Source: Paratinospora sagittata (taxonomy: Eukaryota; Streptophyta; Magnoliopsida; Ranunculales; Menispermaceae). Taken from it: a stretch of 64,000 nucleotides of DNA. The first letter of the stretch is position 1. Each line of letters opens with the position of its first letter. The notes beneath the pieces are model-generated. The model saw only the letters and a list, made by a program, of their open reading frames with translations, was not told the DNA's origin and did no database searches. Location of the stretch: assembly GCA_035771175.1 (NCBI GenBank), contig CM069607.1:6197501-6261500 (forward strand), written 5' to 3'. This document shows positions 22,121 through 34,301 of this stretch, one piece after another. A program made the translations under genes and the position numbers.

Positions 22121-23690
22121 GTAAGCCCTTCATTTTTTTTTTGTTGGGTTTGGATTTTGGTCTGTTCATAGTTATTCTGAGTGTTGGGTTTGGTCTAATG
22201 TGCATTTTCCCCAAATGGGTATTTGCTTTTCTTGTTAATTTCTCTGTTTTGCTCACGGGTATTTCAATATTGAGTTTGGATTTCTCATTTTTATCACTAG
22301 ACTTGCTGTTGTTTTTTGTATTTTCTAAATTTTGCTTCTTTAGTGTTGTTGGCTGTATCTGAGGTGAGTTTGAGCTTGATTTGTTCAACTTTCCTTAATT
22401 TCCCTATTTGGGTAGATTTGATCTGCAGCATTGCTTTGTGGGAGAATTAGATTTGAGTTGAAATGGGAGTTTTTGAGCTGTTATTGCTGGTTTTATTGCA
22501 AGTTTAAGTTTAAAAAAGGCAACAAATAGGTTAAATAAACAAAAACCATGATGGAGAAGATATGGCATATGATGGAGTTTATTCAGAAAATAGAATTTAT
22601 ATATGCTGCCTCCTCCAATATCTGGGCCAAGCAAAACTCAACATGGAAATAATTTGCCTAGTACAGTGATTTAGTTGGAAGCTGAAAATTCTTTGCTTCT
22701 CCTTTGGGATTTATTAATTATTTTTATGATGTTTTCTAGTTGATTCTGAACTGGATCTAGAGAGTTTTCTTGGTTACATGTCAAGCAAATGATTGTTTGT
22801 AGGAAATTGGAAATTGCTCTCGGAAAAAGAATATAGAAAGTGCTAAATTATAGAACATTACTGTAAGAACCTGATTTTGATATGTATATCAGATCTCTAA
22901 ATTTGTTTTCTCTGCAAAGGTATAAACCGCGGGATTCGAATCCTATTGAACATGACATGCTTCACAATGAATGGAAATCCGGTACAGGGAGAATACTTTC
23001 AGATTTGGCACTAATAGTAGAAATCCACCTTCCAAACTTTACTAAGTTTTGCTCCAATTGGTGCGACCTTTAAGCTCTCACAAAACGCTTTTTTTCTTGA
23101 TTTCCACGTATTATTTACCTTAGCAATTTTATTTTCTTCACATCTCATTTCAATGATATGGTGTTCCTTACATGGTTAGGATTGTTAAATCTTAAGAATG
23201 GCTTGCATAAATCCATGTGCATACCTTGGACTTGCTTATGCTCAAGGAGGAAGAATAACTAAAATGGCAAAGAACAAACCTTGAAAATAATAATGAATGA
23301 AAAAATTGGAGTATTGGCTGAGAGAGGAATGCATATGCTTTCTTGTTTTATTGGTAACAAGAGAATTATTCTGGGTGCTTTTAGTTCGGTGGAATATTGC
23401 ACCCAAAACATTGTAAAGATGCTTTCTCCAGAAACATTTCTGAATGAAAGAATAAACATTAACTTAGTTACATTTGTTGCCAGATTTCATCACTGAAGAA
23501 GGCGTAAAAGTCAATCAAAACCTTTTATTCTCGAATTATGCACAAATTGGATTCCTTTCTTCATATAATTTCTTAATTAACTGTGGCTTGATGAGGCCAC
23601 TCTCTGTTTCTCTTTATGTTCTCTTCTGCTATATCATTCATCAAAAAATAGTTGAGACCAAACCTTTTGTTTGACCATTTGCAATTACAG
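22121..23690 (+). other. Putative 5' UTR intron of the cyclin gene
   Basis: GTAAGC at 22121 and the acceptor TTGCAATTACAG ending at 23690, immediately before the start codon, suggest a ~1.57-kb intron in the 5' leader. Its T-rich composition fits a plant intron, and short open frames inside it are not recognisable. This is inferred from splice signals only. Confidence 0.5.
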
Positions 23691-25205
23691 ATGAGTTCAA
23701 CAATGATGCCTTTGGCACTAGAGTCTGATCCAGGAGGCTCAGAGATTTATCTAGCTTTGGGGCTGATTGAATTGAGAAAAGGAATTCAAGAGACACCACG
23801 AGTTTTGTCTCTTTTCTCTTCTCTTCTTGAGAGATCTGTCCAAAAGAATGAAAAGATGAATGACGCAACAAACAAGAAAGGCACAATTACTATCTTCCAT
23901 GGCCTCAGAGCTCCCACCCTAAGCATTCGGCAATATCTTGAACGCATCTTTAAGTATTGTTGCTGTAGTCCTTCTTGCTTTGTCATTGCACATATTTACA
24001 TGGACAGATACCTTCAACGAGGTGATGTTTATCTCACTTCTCTCAACGTTCATCGGCTTCTGGTAACAAGTGTGAGGGTAGCGGCAAAGTTCATCGATGA
24101 TGCGTAAGTTCCACTTCTATACTCATGTAGCTAAGTGATTATTATTTGTTTGAATTATCATCAAATCTTGGCATGTTTTGAACATTTTGTTTATTAATTA
24201 GTTAGCAATTATTCATTTGGCGGAATTTTGACAGGGCTTGAATCAATTAGATTTAGTAGGATTTTATTTATTGGTGATAATAAGTGGTAATTTATAATAG
24301 GACTTGTTGGTTGGGAACAGATTGAAGCGCGTCTCTCTTTTACCCTCAAATTTCCTCATCTTTTCACTTTTACACACGTTTCCTACATTTTAAGCTTTTG
24401 TAAATTCCAAATTTTCCTATCTTACCCTTCTAGTTTCCTCCTTTTTTACTCCACCAACCCTATCCCAAATTTTATAGAACTTTATCCATTTCAATCATAG
24501 TGAAACACAAAAATATACATATTCTTTTTATACAAATTTTCTTTTATTTTAATCGATTGGTAATAAAGATCATGTGCAAACTCTAGAAACCCATAATAAA
24601 ACAGTTCTAATTCTTAGAAAAATGACCGACCTTGATACAGGTGATATTTCCCTGTACAAGTTGGATATGGGAGCATGGGCATACAGCTTTGCAAGTACAA
24701 ACTAAAATTATTTAGCACTAAGCTTAAACATATAGCGCATTATGAACTCTATATAGATTAATTTTACAAAGAAATAGGTGAAGTTGCAAAGACCATACAC
24801 GTAACTTTGTAGGAAGTTAATTGCTTGAAATCATTTTCACATCTTTGAGTCATTCATATTTTGAATTCTTGTTTGTTTGGTTCTAAATGAATGTAAACAA
24901 AAGTAAAACAATTTACTTTTTTGAACTTGGGCAGATTCTTCAACAATGCATATTATGCCAAAGTGGGAGGTGTTAGCACAGCAGAGATGAACAGGTTGGA
25001 GATGGAATTCTTGTTCAGTTTAGATTTCAGACTCCATGTCACTGTAGATGCTTTCAGGAAACAATGTTTGCAGATGGAGAAAGAAGCTTCCGGAGCCTAC
25101 CCGCCAATCGAACGGCCAATACAGGTTTGTGGGTTAAAGGAGGATGGCAAAACAAGGGTGAATCAAAGGATGGGGCAAAGATTCAAAAAATGTATTATAA
25201 TATAG
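23691..25205 (+). CDS. CYCU3-1: Cyclin U (P-type cyclin), CYCU3-like
   Basis: Two coding exons, 23691-24103 and 24935-25205, joined at GC|GTAAGT ... TTGGGCAG|A, encode 227 aa. The N-terminal block [15 protein letters not shown], followed by [16 protein letters not shown], is characteristic of the CYCU3 group. The cyclin core follows: [20 protein letters not shown] at about residues 75-100, [17 protein letters not shown] about 117-133, then [20 protein letters not shown] and [11 protein letters not shown]. Plant U-type cyclins resemble yeast PHO80, bind CDKA-type kinases and are linked to cell division and nutrient (phosphate) signalling in the nucleus. A leader intron is likely. The last ~25 residues (after [13 protein letters not shown]) do not look like the family tail, and a neighbouring frame (WQNKGES) fits slightly better, so a C-terminal frameshift or wrong 3' end is possible. 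Confidence 0.9.
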
Positions 25206-26253
25206 GGGTAGGTCTTCTATATATACATATAAGTTCGTTGATTGAGCATTATTGCAGACATGATTTTGTAATTTAAATTTGATGGGTTGGTTGGGGAACA
25301 GAGTGAGCTGTTATGCTCGTTTCTTGTGTCATCACATGTTCACAAAAACCCAACAAACCAGCTATTTTTCCTTGGGTTTGCCTAAGACTTCCTTGCATCT
25401 GCAACAAGGAGAGCACCATTTGAAAGAGTACTGTTTTTCATTTCCTTCCACTACTCCTGGAGGTTGATATTGTGATATTATTGTCTTTTTAGATGCATAT
25501 GCAGGCCTTCCAGTTTCAGCTCATCTTCTAATTTCTATGTAATACCACTTTTGTTGGATGGAAGTTTCATTTCAAAAGCCATCCACTACTACACCAAGAG
25601 TTTTTCCTGCATGTCACATTGTGTCTTGCTCTTGCTGCCACATCGGAAGTAGTTTATTATTATTATTATTATCATTGTACTACTAATAATAATAATAATG
25701 TTATTATAAATTTATGCTATAATTATTATACCGTACAAAGTAGTTTCTAATGGGAAAACAACTTATGGGAGCTTGGCCCCAAAGCTTAAAATAAATGTTA
25801 ATAATTTGGAAGAATGTAAACTTTATCTGACAAAAGAAACTATAACACTTAAAACTTGAATAACTCAATTGATTGTAATTAAGATTTCATATGGATATTA
25901 ATGTTGTTAATATAAATTGAAAATCCTTCATGCCATCCTGCTATTTGTAAGCTTTTTTGTGCAAATCTCATATAGTTTTTACAAGGGTGTTGAATGAAAC
26001 CATCCTTCGGGTAAATATATTATCTATCCTCAACGAACACACAGCCAAGTATTAGTCGTCCACTCCTTTTCAGACAAGCACAAAGCATACCGGAATAGCA
26101 AAGTAGCAAACTGATAAAAATCCATTCAACTTTTCTAGCAACATTAGGGAAGAAATGTAATGTCTGAAATAAAACCATGGCTGACTGATAAAGCCAAATA
26201 ATCCCCACTACAAAACTGTCAAAACAAGCAAAAATAACTCTAATATTTTTTAC
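25206..26253. other. Convergent intergenic region between cyclin U and RPL24
   Basis: It holds the two 3' UTRs. A 62-codon frame at 25279-25467 is probably cyclin 3' UTR. A TTATTATTATTATTATCA / TACTAATAATAATAATAATG pair at about 25653-25700 forms a short inverted ATT/AAT repeat. No further gene. Confidence 0.5.
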
Positions 26254-28503
26254 TCAGCGCTTTCCACCACCACCACCTAGTTTGGGGCCCTTTGGTGCTG
26301 CACCCTTGGACACATTACCCTTACCCTGGCTGCCCTTCTTAGCCGTCACCTCAGCTTTCTTTGCTTTCTTCTCATCCTTAGTTTTCTTGATCCTCTCCTT
26401 TACTTCACTGCAGTAACAATTACATGTAAAAGTTAGAAACAAAGAGAAAATCTCACAATGCCAACGAAAGCTGAATGCACTTTGGAAAGTGCCCAAAAAA
26501 CAAGGAAAGATAAAGGAGTATATACCGGAGAGCAGCCTCGCGAGCAGCATCTCGGACTTCAGGTTTCTCGGTTCTTCTCTTTTGGATCACCTCCAAGGTG
26601 GCACCCACAATGGACCTAGAGTAAGGCTTCTTTGTGGCGCGGCGTCTCTTCTTTACAGCCTCTTGAGCTAAATCCTGTGATTGTGTAAAAAGATATGAGA
26701 ATGCTGATTCTGTATACGAGTGGAAGATGAAAAAACATAAATCAAGACATTGTAATTTTAGAAAGAAAGCCACCTTCTTATGTTGCTTCCTATACATGGC
26801 TGTCCATGTAAGCTTTGAAGGCTTGAGTCGGTTGTGGAAGTACCTCTTGCATTTTGAGTTGGCAAACAGAAAGACCTATAGAAATCCATCAAACAACTTT
26901 AATTAGGATAATCCAAAAATACTGTAAATACCTTTTTTCACCAACAGGAATGATGAGAAAATGATAAAAGTTTTAATCTAACATATCAAACATAGTTGTT
27001 CTAATCAAGGAAAGATGATCATCGGAAACAGAATGTACCTGAGAATCCGCACGTACAAATCTAATACCCTTACCAGGGTATATCTTGGCACCGCTGAAGC
27101 GGCAGAGTTCAGTCCTGAAGAGAAAACAGAACCCAAGCGATATTTCAATTAAGAACGCAAGTAAAAAAATAAGTTACTAATAACTTGTATAACAATAGGA
27201 GTGAAGCATGCAGCAGTTTGACAAACTACGAAGAACAACCATAATTATCATATTCAAAAGTGCAACATATATTCCATGTTCTCAAAAAAAATTCTGAAAA
27301 ACACTTTCTTAGTCTTGGAAGAATAAAGCTGAATTTTGAATTAAAAAAGAAAATAGAGTTCTATTCATAATCTATTCACTCATAATCTAAAAATATTAAT
27401 TTCCAACACAAGGCAGAACTAAAAGGATCACATTTACACCTGAACATCTATATGAGAGGAAAAAAAAAATAGAGCTCCTTGATTCCTACACAATATGGCT
27501 ACAGGCACATAGAGCCAAATAAACTTATAAACAAAAACTTCTAGCCTTGCAGAATATACTCAAACTTGCTTAGCATACAATTCTTTCACTATATTAAGAG
27601 TTACCAACGTTAATGATGGCAAACGGAAATTTTAAAACAAAAATGTACAGTACAAGTGTAAGTGTTCTATATAATACAGGAGTCATTACTATATTCCAAG
27701 ATAAATCTCGAAGAGCGTCTAGAGGCACTGGGCATCATAGTTCAAAAAAGTAAACAAAAAAAACTAGCCATAAACATTCCTTAATAATTTTATCAAACAA
27801 TAGGAATGGACACGATCTAGGAAAAACTCCGATGTGAACATGATCCCTCAAAAACAACAATCCACCACATATCTCAAGCCTCCCATCCTTAAAAACAAGA
27901 CTCCTAAAACCACACAATAGATCCAAGCTGAATAAAATGGGTTCCAAAGAATAGAGACACTAGAACCGAACCACATTCAAAGAACAATTAAGATTACAAA
28001 AAAAGTTCAAGCCCAAACCCAATGTTTAGACCACATCCTCTCCGCCCAAACTGATTCAAACAAACCAAACTACCCAATACCCATCAATCTGAAACTCTAA
28101 CAACGACGTAAGTTTATATACCGAGAAACTGAATAAGAAGCCCTGATTTAGAGATTTAGAGATTTAGAAAAAAAAACCCTAACCATAATATTCCTCATGA
28201 ACCATGATTTTGAACATAAAACGAAGCCATCCGACCGAATCGAACAAAACCCAGATAATAAATACACATTATTTCCCTAGAATTGAGATTCTTAGCTTCA
28301 ATCAAGCAAAACACATCAAGATCGAAGATGAACAACAATACTGACCCATTAAGAAATAAACCGAACACCGTAGAGGAAATAACAAATTTTTTCTCTAGAT
28401 TTGGAGATTCATATATCGAACAGGATTGTACAGAGAAATCACAATAACAACAACAACAAATCGATCAAAGTGAAGGGAAGAAGAGAACGTACTTGAGCAC
28501 CAT
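26254..28503 (-). CDS. RPL24: 60S ribosomal protein L24 (eL24)
   Basis: Five exons on the minus strand, 28503-28493, 27114-27039, 26875-26774, 26674-26526 and 26407-26254, all with GT..AG borders, give a 163-aa protein. This is the usual length for plant eL24. It begins [20 protein letters not shown], the conserved eL24 zinc-ribbon-like fold, in which the human-type second cysteine pair is largely lost. It continues with [19 protein letters not shown] and [11 protein letters not shown], then the [20 protein letters not shown] block. It ends in a Lys/Ala-rich tail closing with [10 protein letters not shown]. eL24 sits at the 60S/40S interface (bridge eB13); in plants it also supports translation reinitiation after upstream ORFs. 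The first exon holds only 11 coding bases before a 1.38-kb intron, a common layout in plant ribosomal genes. Confidence 0.97.
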
Positions 28504-28592
28504 GCCTGCTAGCTGTTGTTGGTGTTGAACGACGATGCAGCAGCTGTGCCCTTGGAGTTTTTAAATCTCTTGTTCTCAAAGCCCTAGAAACT

Positions 28593-28611
28593 TATAAAAA
28601 CGAAACCCTAG
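28593..28611 (-). promoter_or_regulatory. RPL24 core promoter: telo-box and TATA-like motif
   Basis: AAACCCTAG at 28603-28611 is a telo-box, a hallmark of plant ribosomal-protein promoters. Next to it the minus strand reads TTTTTATAAG (about 28593-28601), a TATA-like element 90-100 bp upstream of the ATG at 28503. Confidence 0.65.
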
Positions 28612-29562
28612 CCCGTTTCAGATTTGGGTAAAGGTAAAACGGGTTGATTCAGCCTTATTACCCGTTTCCCTAAATGTAGGTTTTTTTTAAGCTTTTGGGT
28701 GTAAATATAAAATATGTTTCTTAAATAGCAATAAATAAAATATTAATATAGCAATATTCTGATTAGTTAGATTGAAATAATAATAATAATATTTTTTATT
28801 TTATTATTTTATAGTTTTTTAATTGGTATATACAGTGTATACATTATTAGTATGAGCGCACAAGTTATTTTTACATGTGAAAAATAAAAAATAAGTTCGA
28901 TAAAAGTAAAATGATATAAACAAAGAGGGCAAATTTTTTATAAAAAAAACAATTTCCACTTTATATTTTAAAATTAAACTGCAATAATAACGTCTTTAAA
29001 GAATATTTACGAAAAAATAGCAAAAATGATTTCACTGTAAATTCTTAAACTTTTTTGTATTATAATAGTTGAATTAAGAAAAAGACATGGGAGTGATATG
29101 CAATAAAAACACAAGCGACAACTTAACACATTAGATTACAGGTATGTGTAGTAGTGTGCAGATGTTAGCAATCCAACGACTACGAAAGTGGCCCAGGTTT
29201 TTATTGCATATCACTTCCAAGTATTTGTAACACTATTCTTTGAAAAATTACTAAGATTCTATATGTTAATGGAAATATTTTATTGAGTTAATTAGTATAA
29301 GAGAGATAGATGAGAAGTTGAATATTTGGAAGATGATTTAAAGAGTAATAAAATTGGAATTTACAGTGAAAAATGACACGAAAGAGACTTCAACACATCC
29401 CACTGAACAAGCTGATACCAAAGGAAACAAAAAATGGAAAGGTAAAGCAAGTAGCTTTTGAACTGCTTCTTTCAAGGTTATTGGAGGATCTCTTGATGCA
29501 AAGTATATGTGAATGATGCAGAGAAACTGAAATATGTTATGTTACATCTACTACTGACAATT
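28612..29562. other. Intergenic region between RPL24 and the kinesin
   Basis: AT-rich, with no gene seen. It contains the RPL24 upstream region, the kinesin 3' end region and the 130-bp foldback listed separately. Confidence 0.5.
29089..29218. repeat. 130-bp foldback with 22-bp inverted arms
   Basis: GGAGTGATATGCAATAAAAA near the left end (29089-29110) is repeated inverted at 29197-29218 with one mismatch in 22, around an 86-bp loop. No TSD was recognised. It may be a small MITE or a hairpin-forming transcript. Confidence 0.6.
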
Positions 29563-32500
29563 CTAAGCAAATCTAGTAGATTTTCTATCATTCTTCCATG
29601 CTTTCTGCTTGAGTGGGCTCCAAACAAAATGCCGCCTTTGCAACGCGACTCCAGATGGTGGCTTCAGAACTGGACTGCCCATGAACTTGCTCTTGACAGC
29701 CACCGGAGTTGCCTCTCCCGCTGATCTCAAATCTGGTAATGGTGAGAAAAGCCTTGATATCCTTCTCGGATCCCTTGCAAATGATCGCCTAGCCATAACT
29801 GCACCACTGCTCAATCGAACTTTGGTAGTGTTAAGTGGAGTCATATTTGATACAGAATTTGACTCATTACGGAAGGAAGCAATAGAGACCCTTCTCTTGG
29901 GCTGGTGAATCTGTTCTGTTGTCACTGTTGAAGGTCTCGTCGCAATAGAAACCCGTCTTGGTCTCATTAAAGCTTTCGTGTTCGTCTTAGAAGCAGGTTC
30001 ATAAATATTTTCTTTGTCCATTCTTGATGCAAAGCTAAGCACAGAAGAGCTATTTCTGTTATTGTTGTTCCTTGCCATCCCCAAGAAGTTCTCTTTATCT
30101 ACCGAGGTATTACGCAAATTTTTTCCAGTTTTATGGTATGGGACAGGTGATGGAGGAGGCAAGAAGTTGGCAATGCCTCTCAATGGTGCCCTTAATCTTG
30201 AAGGCCCAAGTGGTGGCTTCTTCTCAGTTGGGCCCCTATGTACTTCCCGTATCGATGGCAATGCCATTGATTTAGCAGATGCTGCAGAGGAAGCGGCAGC
30301 TCTATTTTCATTTTGGAGTCTGGATTTTCTTTCGTCTGCTAGCTGGCTTTCAAGATCGCGGACCTGTTAGAATATTTTTGAAAGACTAAATGATTAGTTA
30401 TGAAATTCATGAAAAAATGAAAGAGGAATTATTTGTGTAGAGACTGTTATTACTTTGTCTAGCAAGCTTTTGCAGAATTGTTCTCGGGCAGCAAATCTTA
30501 ATTGCAAAGACTGCAAGCTATCTTGTAATCTCCTAGTTTCCTTTTCGTCATGCCTTAATTTCTCTGCCTGTTAGTAGTGATTTAGTAACAAAACTGTGTC
30601 AATTCAATTCAAGAAACATAACCTAGCAATCTAACATACAATAGAGATAAACACGAGGAATTACCATCTGTTTGTACTTGTAAAGTTCAGAATGGTCAGC
30701 TTGTTTGCGGGCAGGGCCCTGCTCAATCCCCCGAACTCTGCTCGCAAAGTTCAAGGAGCATAGGGTCTCTACTAAGTCAGCCGAACTTGGGCTAATCTGA
30801 ACAAACATCAAAGTCTTGCAATCCCCACCTGTAATTAAAATTTGTTCCAAAACATATTTTTTATTCACTTAAAAAGAAAAAGAACGGCAACATCAAATGG
30901 GTACAGTACTATAATCCTGTTGAATTTTCTTGAACTAAAATTTGAAACAAGAACACCGCTTACCAAGAGAGCTCTGCAGAAGATGGGTGAGCTTAGAGTT
31001 CCTATAAGGTATGTGGGATGTCTTGGATGCTAGAGCTGAAATGACATCACCAAGTGCTGAGAGAGACTTATTAATAAACTGAGACTCCTTAAGCCTTTCA
31101 CCCTCAGCTTCAGTTTTCCCCACTCGCTCGCTTCCTGCCAAGTCCACCAGCCATAGGTGACTCTTTGTTCTTTGTCCATTAACCAAACTTTCTCCTATCA
31201 CAGTCACCCGCAACAAGCTGCATCAAAGTATGTTTTGTTCATTAATCTAAGAGGGAAAACTTCATCAAATACATATAATTAACATTGAAATGTTAAGACT
31301 CAAAATCCAATCCTCAAAATCATCTCTACTTTGCCGACCAAAACAACAATTTTAGATAAAAGTTAGTAGTGAGAGCGGCTGAACAGAATTATACGTAGGA
31401 ACTGTAAATTTACCAGTGAGAGCGGCTGCTAAGCTCATTAGCATTGGTCGATCCCACAGCTCTGATGCCGCTCCCAGTCTTCAGCAAATCCCACACCTCA
31501 TCTGTGCTGTGCACGCGAGCTTCAGTTAGGCCTGGGACTTCTTGTGTTCCTTCTGCAGCTTGTTTTATCTCCAATCTTCACAAATTTCCACAATCACCCA
31601 CCAACCCATTAACACTTGCATTTTCCTCTTCACATCAGATTAGAGAATTAAGTAGTAGGTAATATACTTACTTTTTTGCAGGTTCATTGGAATTTTCCCC
31701 AAGAAGATCTCGAATCTTCTCATTGTAAACTTCCAACATGCTCACAAACAATTCATATTTGAATGTACTGCTACGCTCCATGGAAATCCGGAACAGCTCT
31801 TCCAAGGTCCTATAATTAACTCCCCTGTTCTCTGGGATTCCTTCCATTGTAAATGTCTTTCCTGTACCCGTCTGCCCATATGCGAATATGCAGACATTGA
31901 ACCCATCCAAAACCGATATCACAACTGGAGAAGTTTGAGCAAAAACAGCCTCTGCCGTTTTTGTGAAAACAAGAAATTAACAGTTATGGTTTTAGGGGCA
32001 TCAGCATAGAAACTGAAGAAGAATTCAGTTTCTTCAGAGAAACAAATTTACAGTTCCTAATTTTCATAAACAAAATCAACAGAAGAATCGATATACTAAC
32101 CCAAAAAAAAAATCTATAAGGAAAATTACTAAAAAAATATACTTAAAGAAATGAAAACCAAACAGGAAAAATGGTTTACAAGCAAAATCTTCCAAGGCCC
32201 AGATACCCTACAATCAAACACACACACAGATTTTTTGCTTACCTTGATTGTCCTGAGGACCAAAAACATGATCAAATTTGAACTGTTTTTTGGAAGAATC
32301 AGAAGACACAATTTGTAGCTCAGTTTCCTGGGAAGAATCAAATTCCACAACAGAAGTAGAACCGCTTGCAATTTCGTCCTGGCTCAGAGGCCTACATCTG
32401 CAGAACACTCTTATATTTCCTTTGAGCTCAATTATCTCATTGTAAAGCCGCTTGCGTTCCAAACTCTCTTCAAGATACTTCTTCTTCAGCAACTCGTGTT

Positions 32501-33155
32501 CAGTACCTACACAATCCCAACAACTCATAAATAGTACCAAGAACATGATTAAGAAAGAAAATTGAACATGATTCAGCACAGTTTACATACTCAGAAGTTG
32601 AAGAGCAGCCACATTATCGGAACCCGGAAACGTTTCGGCCATTATGCCCTTTACTTCTAAAGAAATAGCCTTGTGATCCTTCTTTAAAACCTGAAAAACT
32701 CCCATAGCCGTAAGTATCTCACAATAACTGGATGAAACTTAATCTATTTAATGGGTTACATTGGCAAATCTTACCTGAATTTTGTCGGCCAAAGAGTTAA
32801 TTTTCTGCAAAATGGGTCCAACATCTTTCTTCTCTTTGTCTGAAGATTCAGTGCCGTCAGTTTTCAAATGGGGATTTTGGTTTCCTTGATCTGCAACATA
32901 TCCAAACATCTCAGATCCTTTGGTTCAATAAGAAGCCAAAAGATCAAAAAAATAAACAAAATGAAAGAAAAGAAATCTGTTGCTCAAGAATGAAAAGGGT
33001 TTTTAGGGTTTAATCTGAATCAGTTACCAGACTCGAATTTAAAGAAACAAAACCCTAAAAACCAGAAATCTACCAATTTCAATTCAAGCTAAAGTAAAGA
33101 AAAATTGAAGAAAATGAAGAACAAAGATGTGTGATTTTGTTAACGCACCTTCCAT
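29563..33155 (-). CDS. KIN14S: Kinesin-like protein, KIN-14 family (KIN-14S type)
   Basis: Ten exons: 33155-33149, 32890-32775, 32690-32591, 32506-32243, 31951-31672, 31575-31414, 31217-30964, 30828-30665, 30567-30454, 30363-29563. Phases close to 2,262 nt, 753 aa. A short coiled-coil-prone N-terminus (1-103) leads into the motor at [12 protein letters not shown] (from residue 104). The P-loop GQTGTGKT is at 188-195, switch I NELSSRSH at 302-309, switch II DLAGSE at 335-340, and the motor ends near [12 protein letters not shown] second coiled coil ([25 protein letters not shown]) follows. The basic, Ser-rich C-tail has two near-repeats, RRVSIATRP and RRVSIASFR, possible phosphorylation sites. 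The N-terminal neck next to the motor fits the minus-end-directed kinesin-14 class. The order and text resemble Arabidopsis At5g27550 (KIN-14S), recalled from memory; the subgroup letter is less sure than the class. Confidence 0.92.
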
Positions 33156-33252
33156 TCTTCTTTGGTTTTTGTAACAGCAATTCGAAATTCGAAGATTTGA
33201 TGAGAAGAATCGGGAAGAATTTCAGAGCTCTAGCACAAACTGGCCTGAGGCT

Positions 33253-33256
<4 letters not shown>

Positions 33257-33290
<34 letters not shown>
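33257..33290. repeat. (AG)17 microsatellite in the kinesin leader/promoter
   Basis: A pure dinucleotide run about 100 bp upstream of the kinesin start codon (CT-repeat on the coding strand). Such tracts are common in plant 5' leaders and are candidate BPC/GAGA-factor sites. They are also length-variable markers. Confidence 0.9.
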
Positions 33291-33295
<5 letters not shown>

Positions 33296-34301
33296 TTTCT
33301 TGTCTCGGATTAATTCAAACGGTCATATAGGGTTTTCTCGCTTCGATTCGATTTTGAAATACAAATCGATGTGAACCGTTGGATTAATGGATCTATGCAA
33401 CGGCTAGTTTTTTTGGGAGCCTTGTTTTGAACAGGTGGGTTCCTTGTTCTGATTTTGAAAAAGGAAGTATTATTCGCTTCAAATGAGGAAAGATAATTAA
33501 AGAATTTTTGGAGTAAATGAAATAAAATCTTTTTTGAACGTGATCTTTATTTATTTTCTAAAGAAAGAATTCTAAAATTGCTTTATTTTTTTTATAAAAT
33601 CATTGAGTTGTAAAAATACAAATAAAGACAAATTTACATAGAGCGTTGTTATTATAGATGATGATGGTGAAATGAATAAAGGGTGAGTTCGAAAAATCTA
33701 ATGTCATTCGTGATTTGAGAAAGTTACACGTGAAGTGATTATAAAAATGTGTAAGGTAAGAGTGTTATTTTAGTGGGTCACTAAAGCTGGTCATTGTAGA
33801 ACAGTAGCATTACTCTAATTTAAATTAACTTACATTAATTTAAGTACATTTTCAAGCACTTTTGTCATATTTTTCAGGAAATGCAACCTTCTTTTATACC
33901 AGATAAGTAGTAAATAAAGATACCGAATCAAAAAAAATAAAATCACATAATATGCTCCATATCACCCACACAAAAGAAAAAATACAGTATAACTTTATCA
34001 CATTGTTCTTTAAAGATATACAATTTGCCTACCAAAGTCTAGTCATCCTTTGGCCATCTGAGTACCATTCAATTAACAGCACTAGGAAGTAGCATTCCAA
34101 GGCCTGAAAATATAACAATTTATAAGAGTCTATTTCTAGTCATTGAAAAGGTAGTATGTACAAATTCTTTGGCAGTCACGGTGTTCTTGCAGTATCATGC
34201 ATCAGATTTTGGTCCTAATCACGCATCAGCGGCTTATATCAGAGATTGCTGCGAATGATACATTTCTATTGTGGATATTAGCTGTAGACAACTTCGTTTG
34301 T
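33291..34301. other. Intergenic region between kinesin and the J-domain gene
   Basis: AT-rich sequence holding the kinesin upstream region and the J-domain gene 3' UTR. No other gene or repeat family was recognised. Confidence 0.5.

Noticed and set aside
22882..23073. Short frame with a B-box-like ATTCGAATCC in the cyclin leader intron
   Set aside because: No second pol III box, no protein similarity; left as intron sequence.
29609..30370. Plus-strand frames over the kinesin last exon (99 and 118 codons)
   Set aside because: Antisense shadows of the kinesin C-terminal tail, which has complete splice phases and family motifs.
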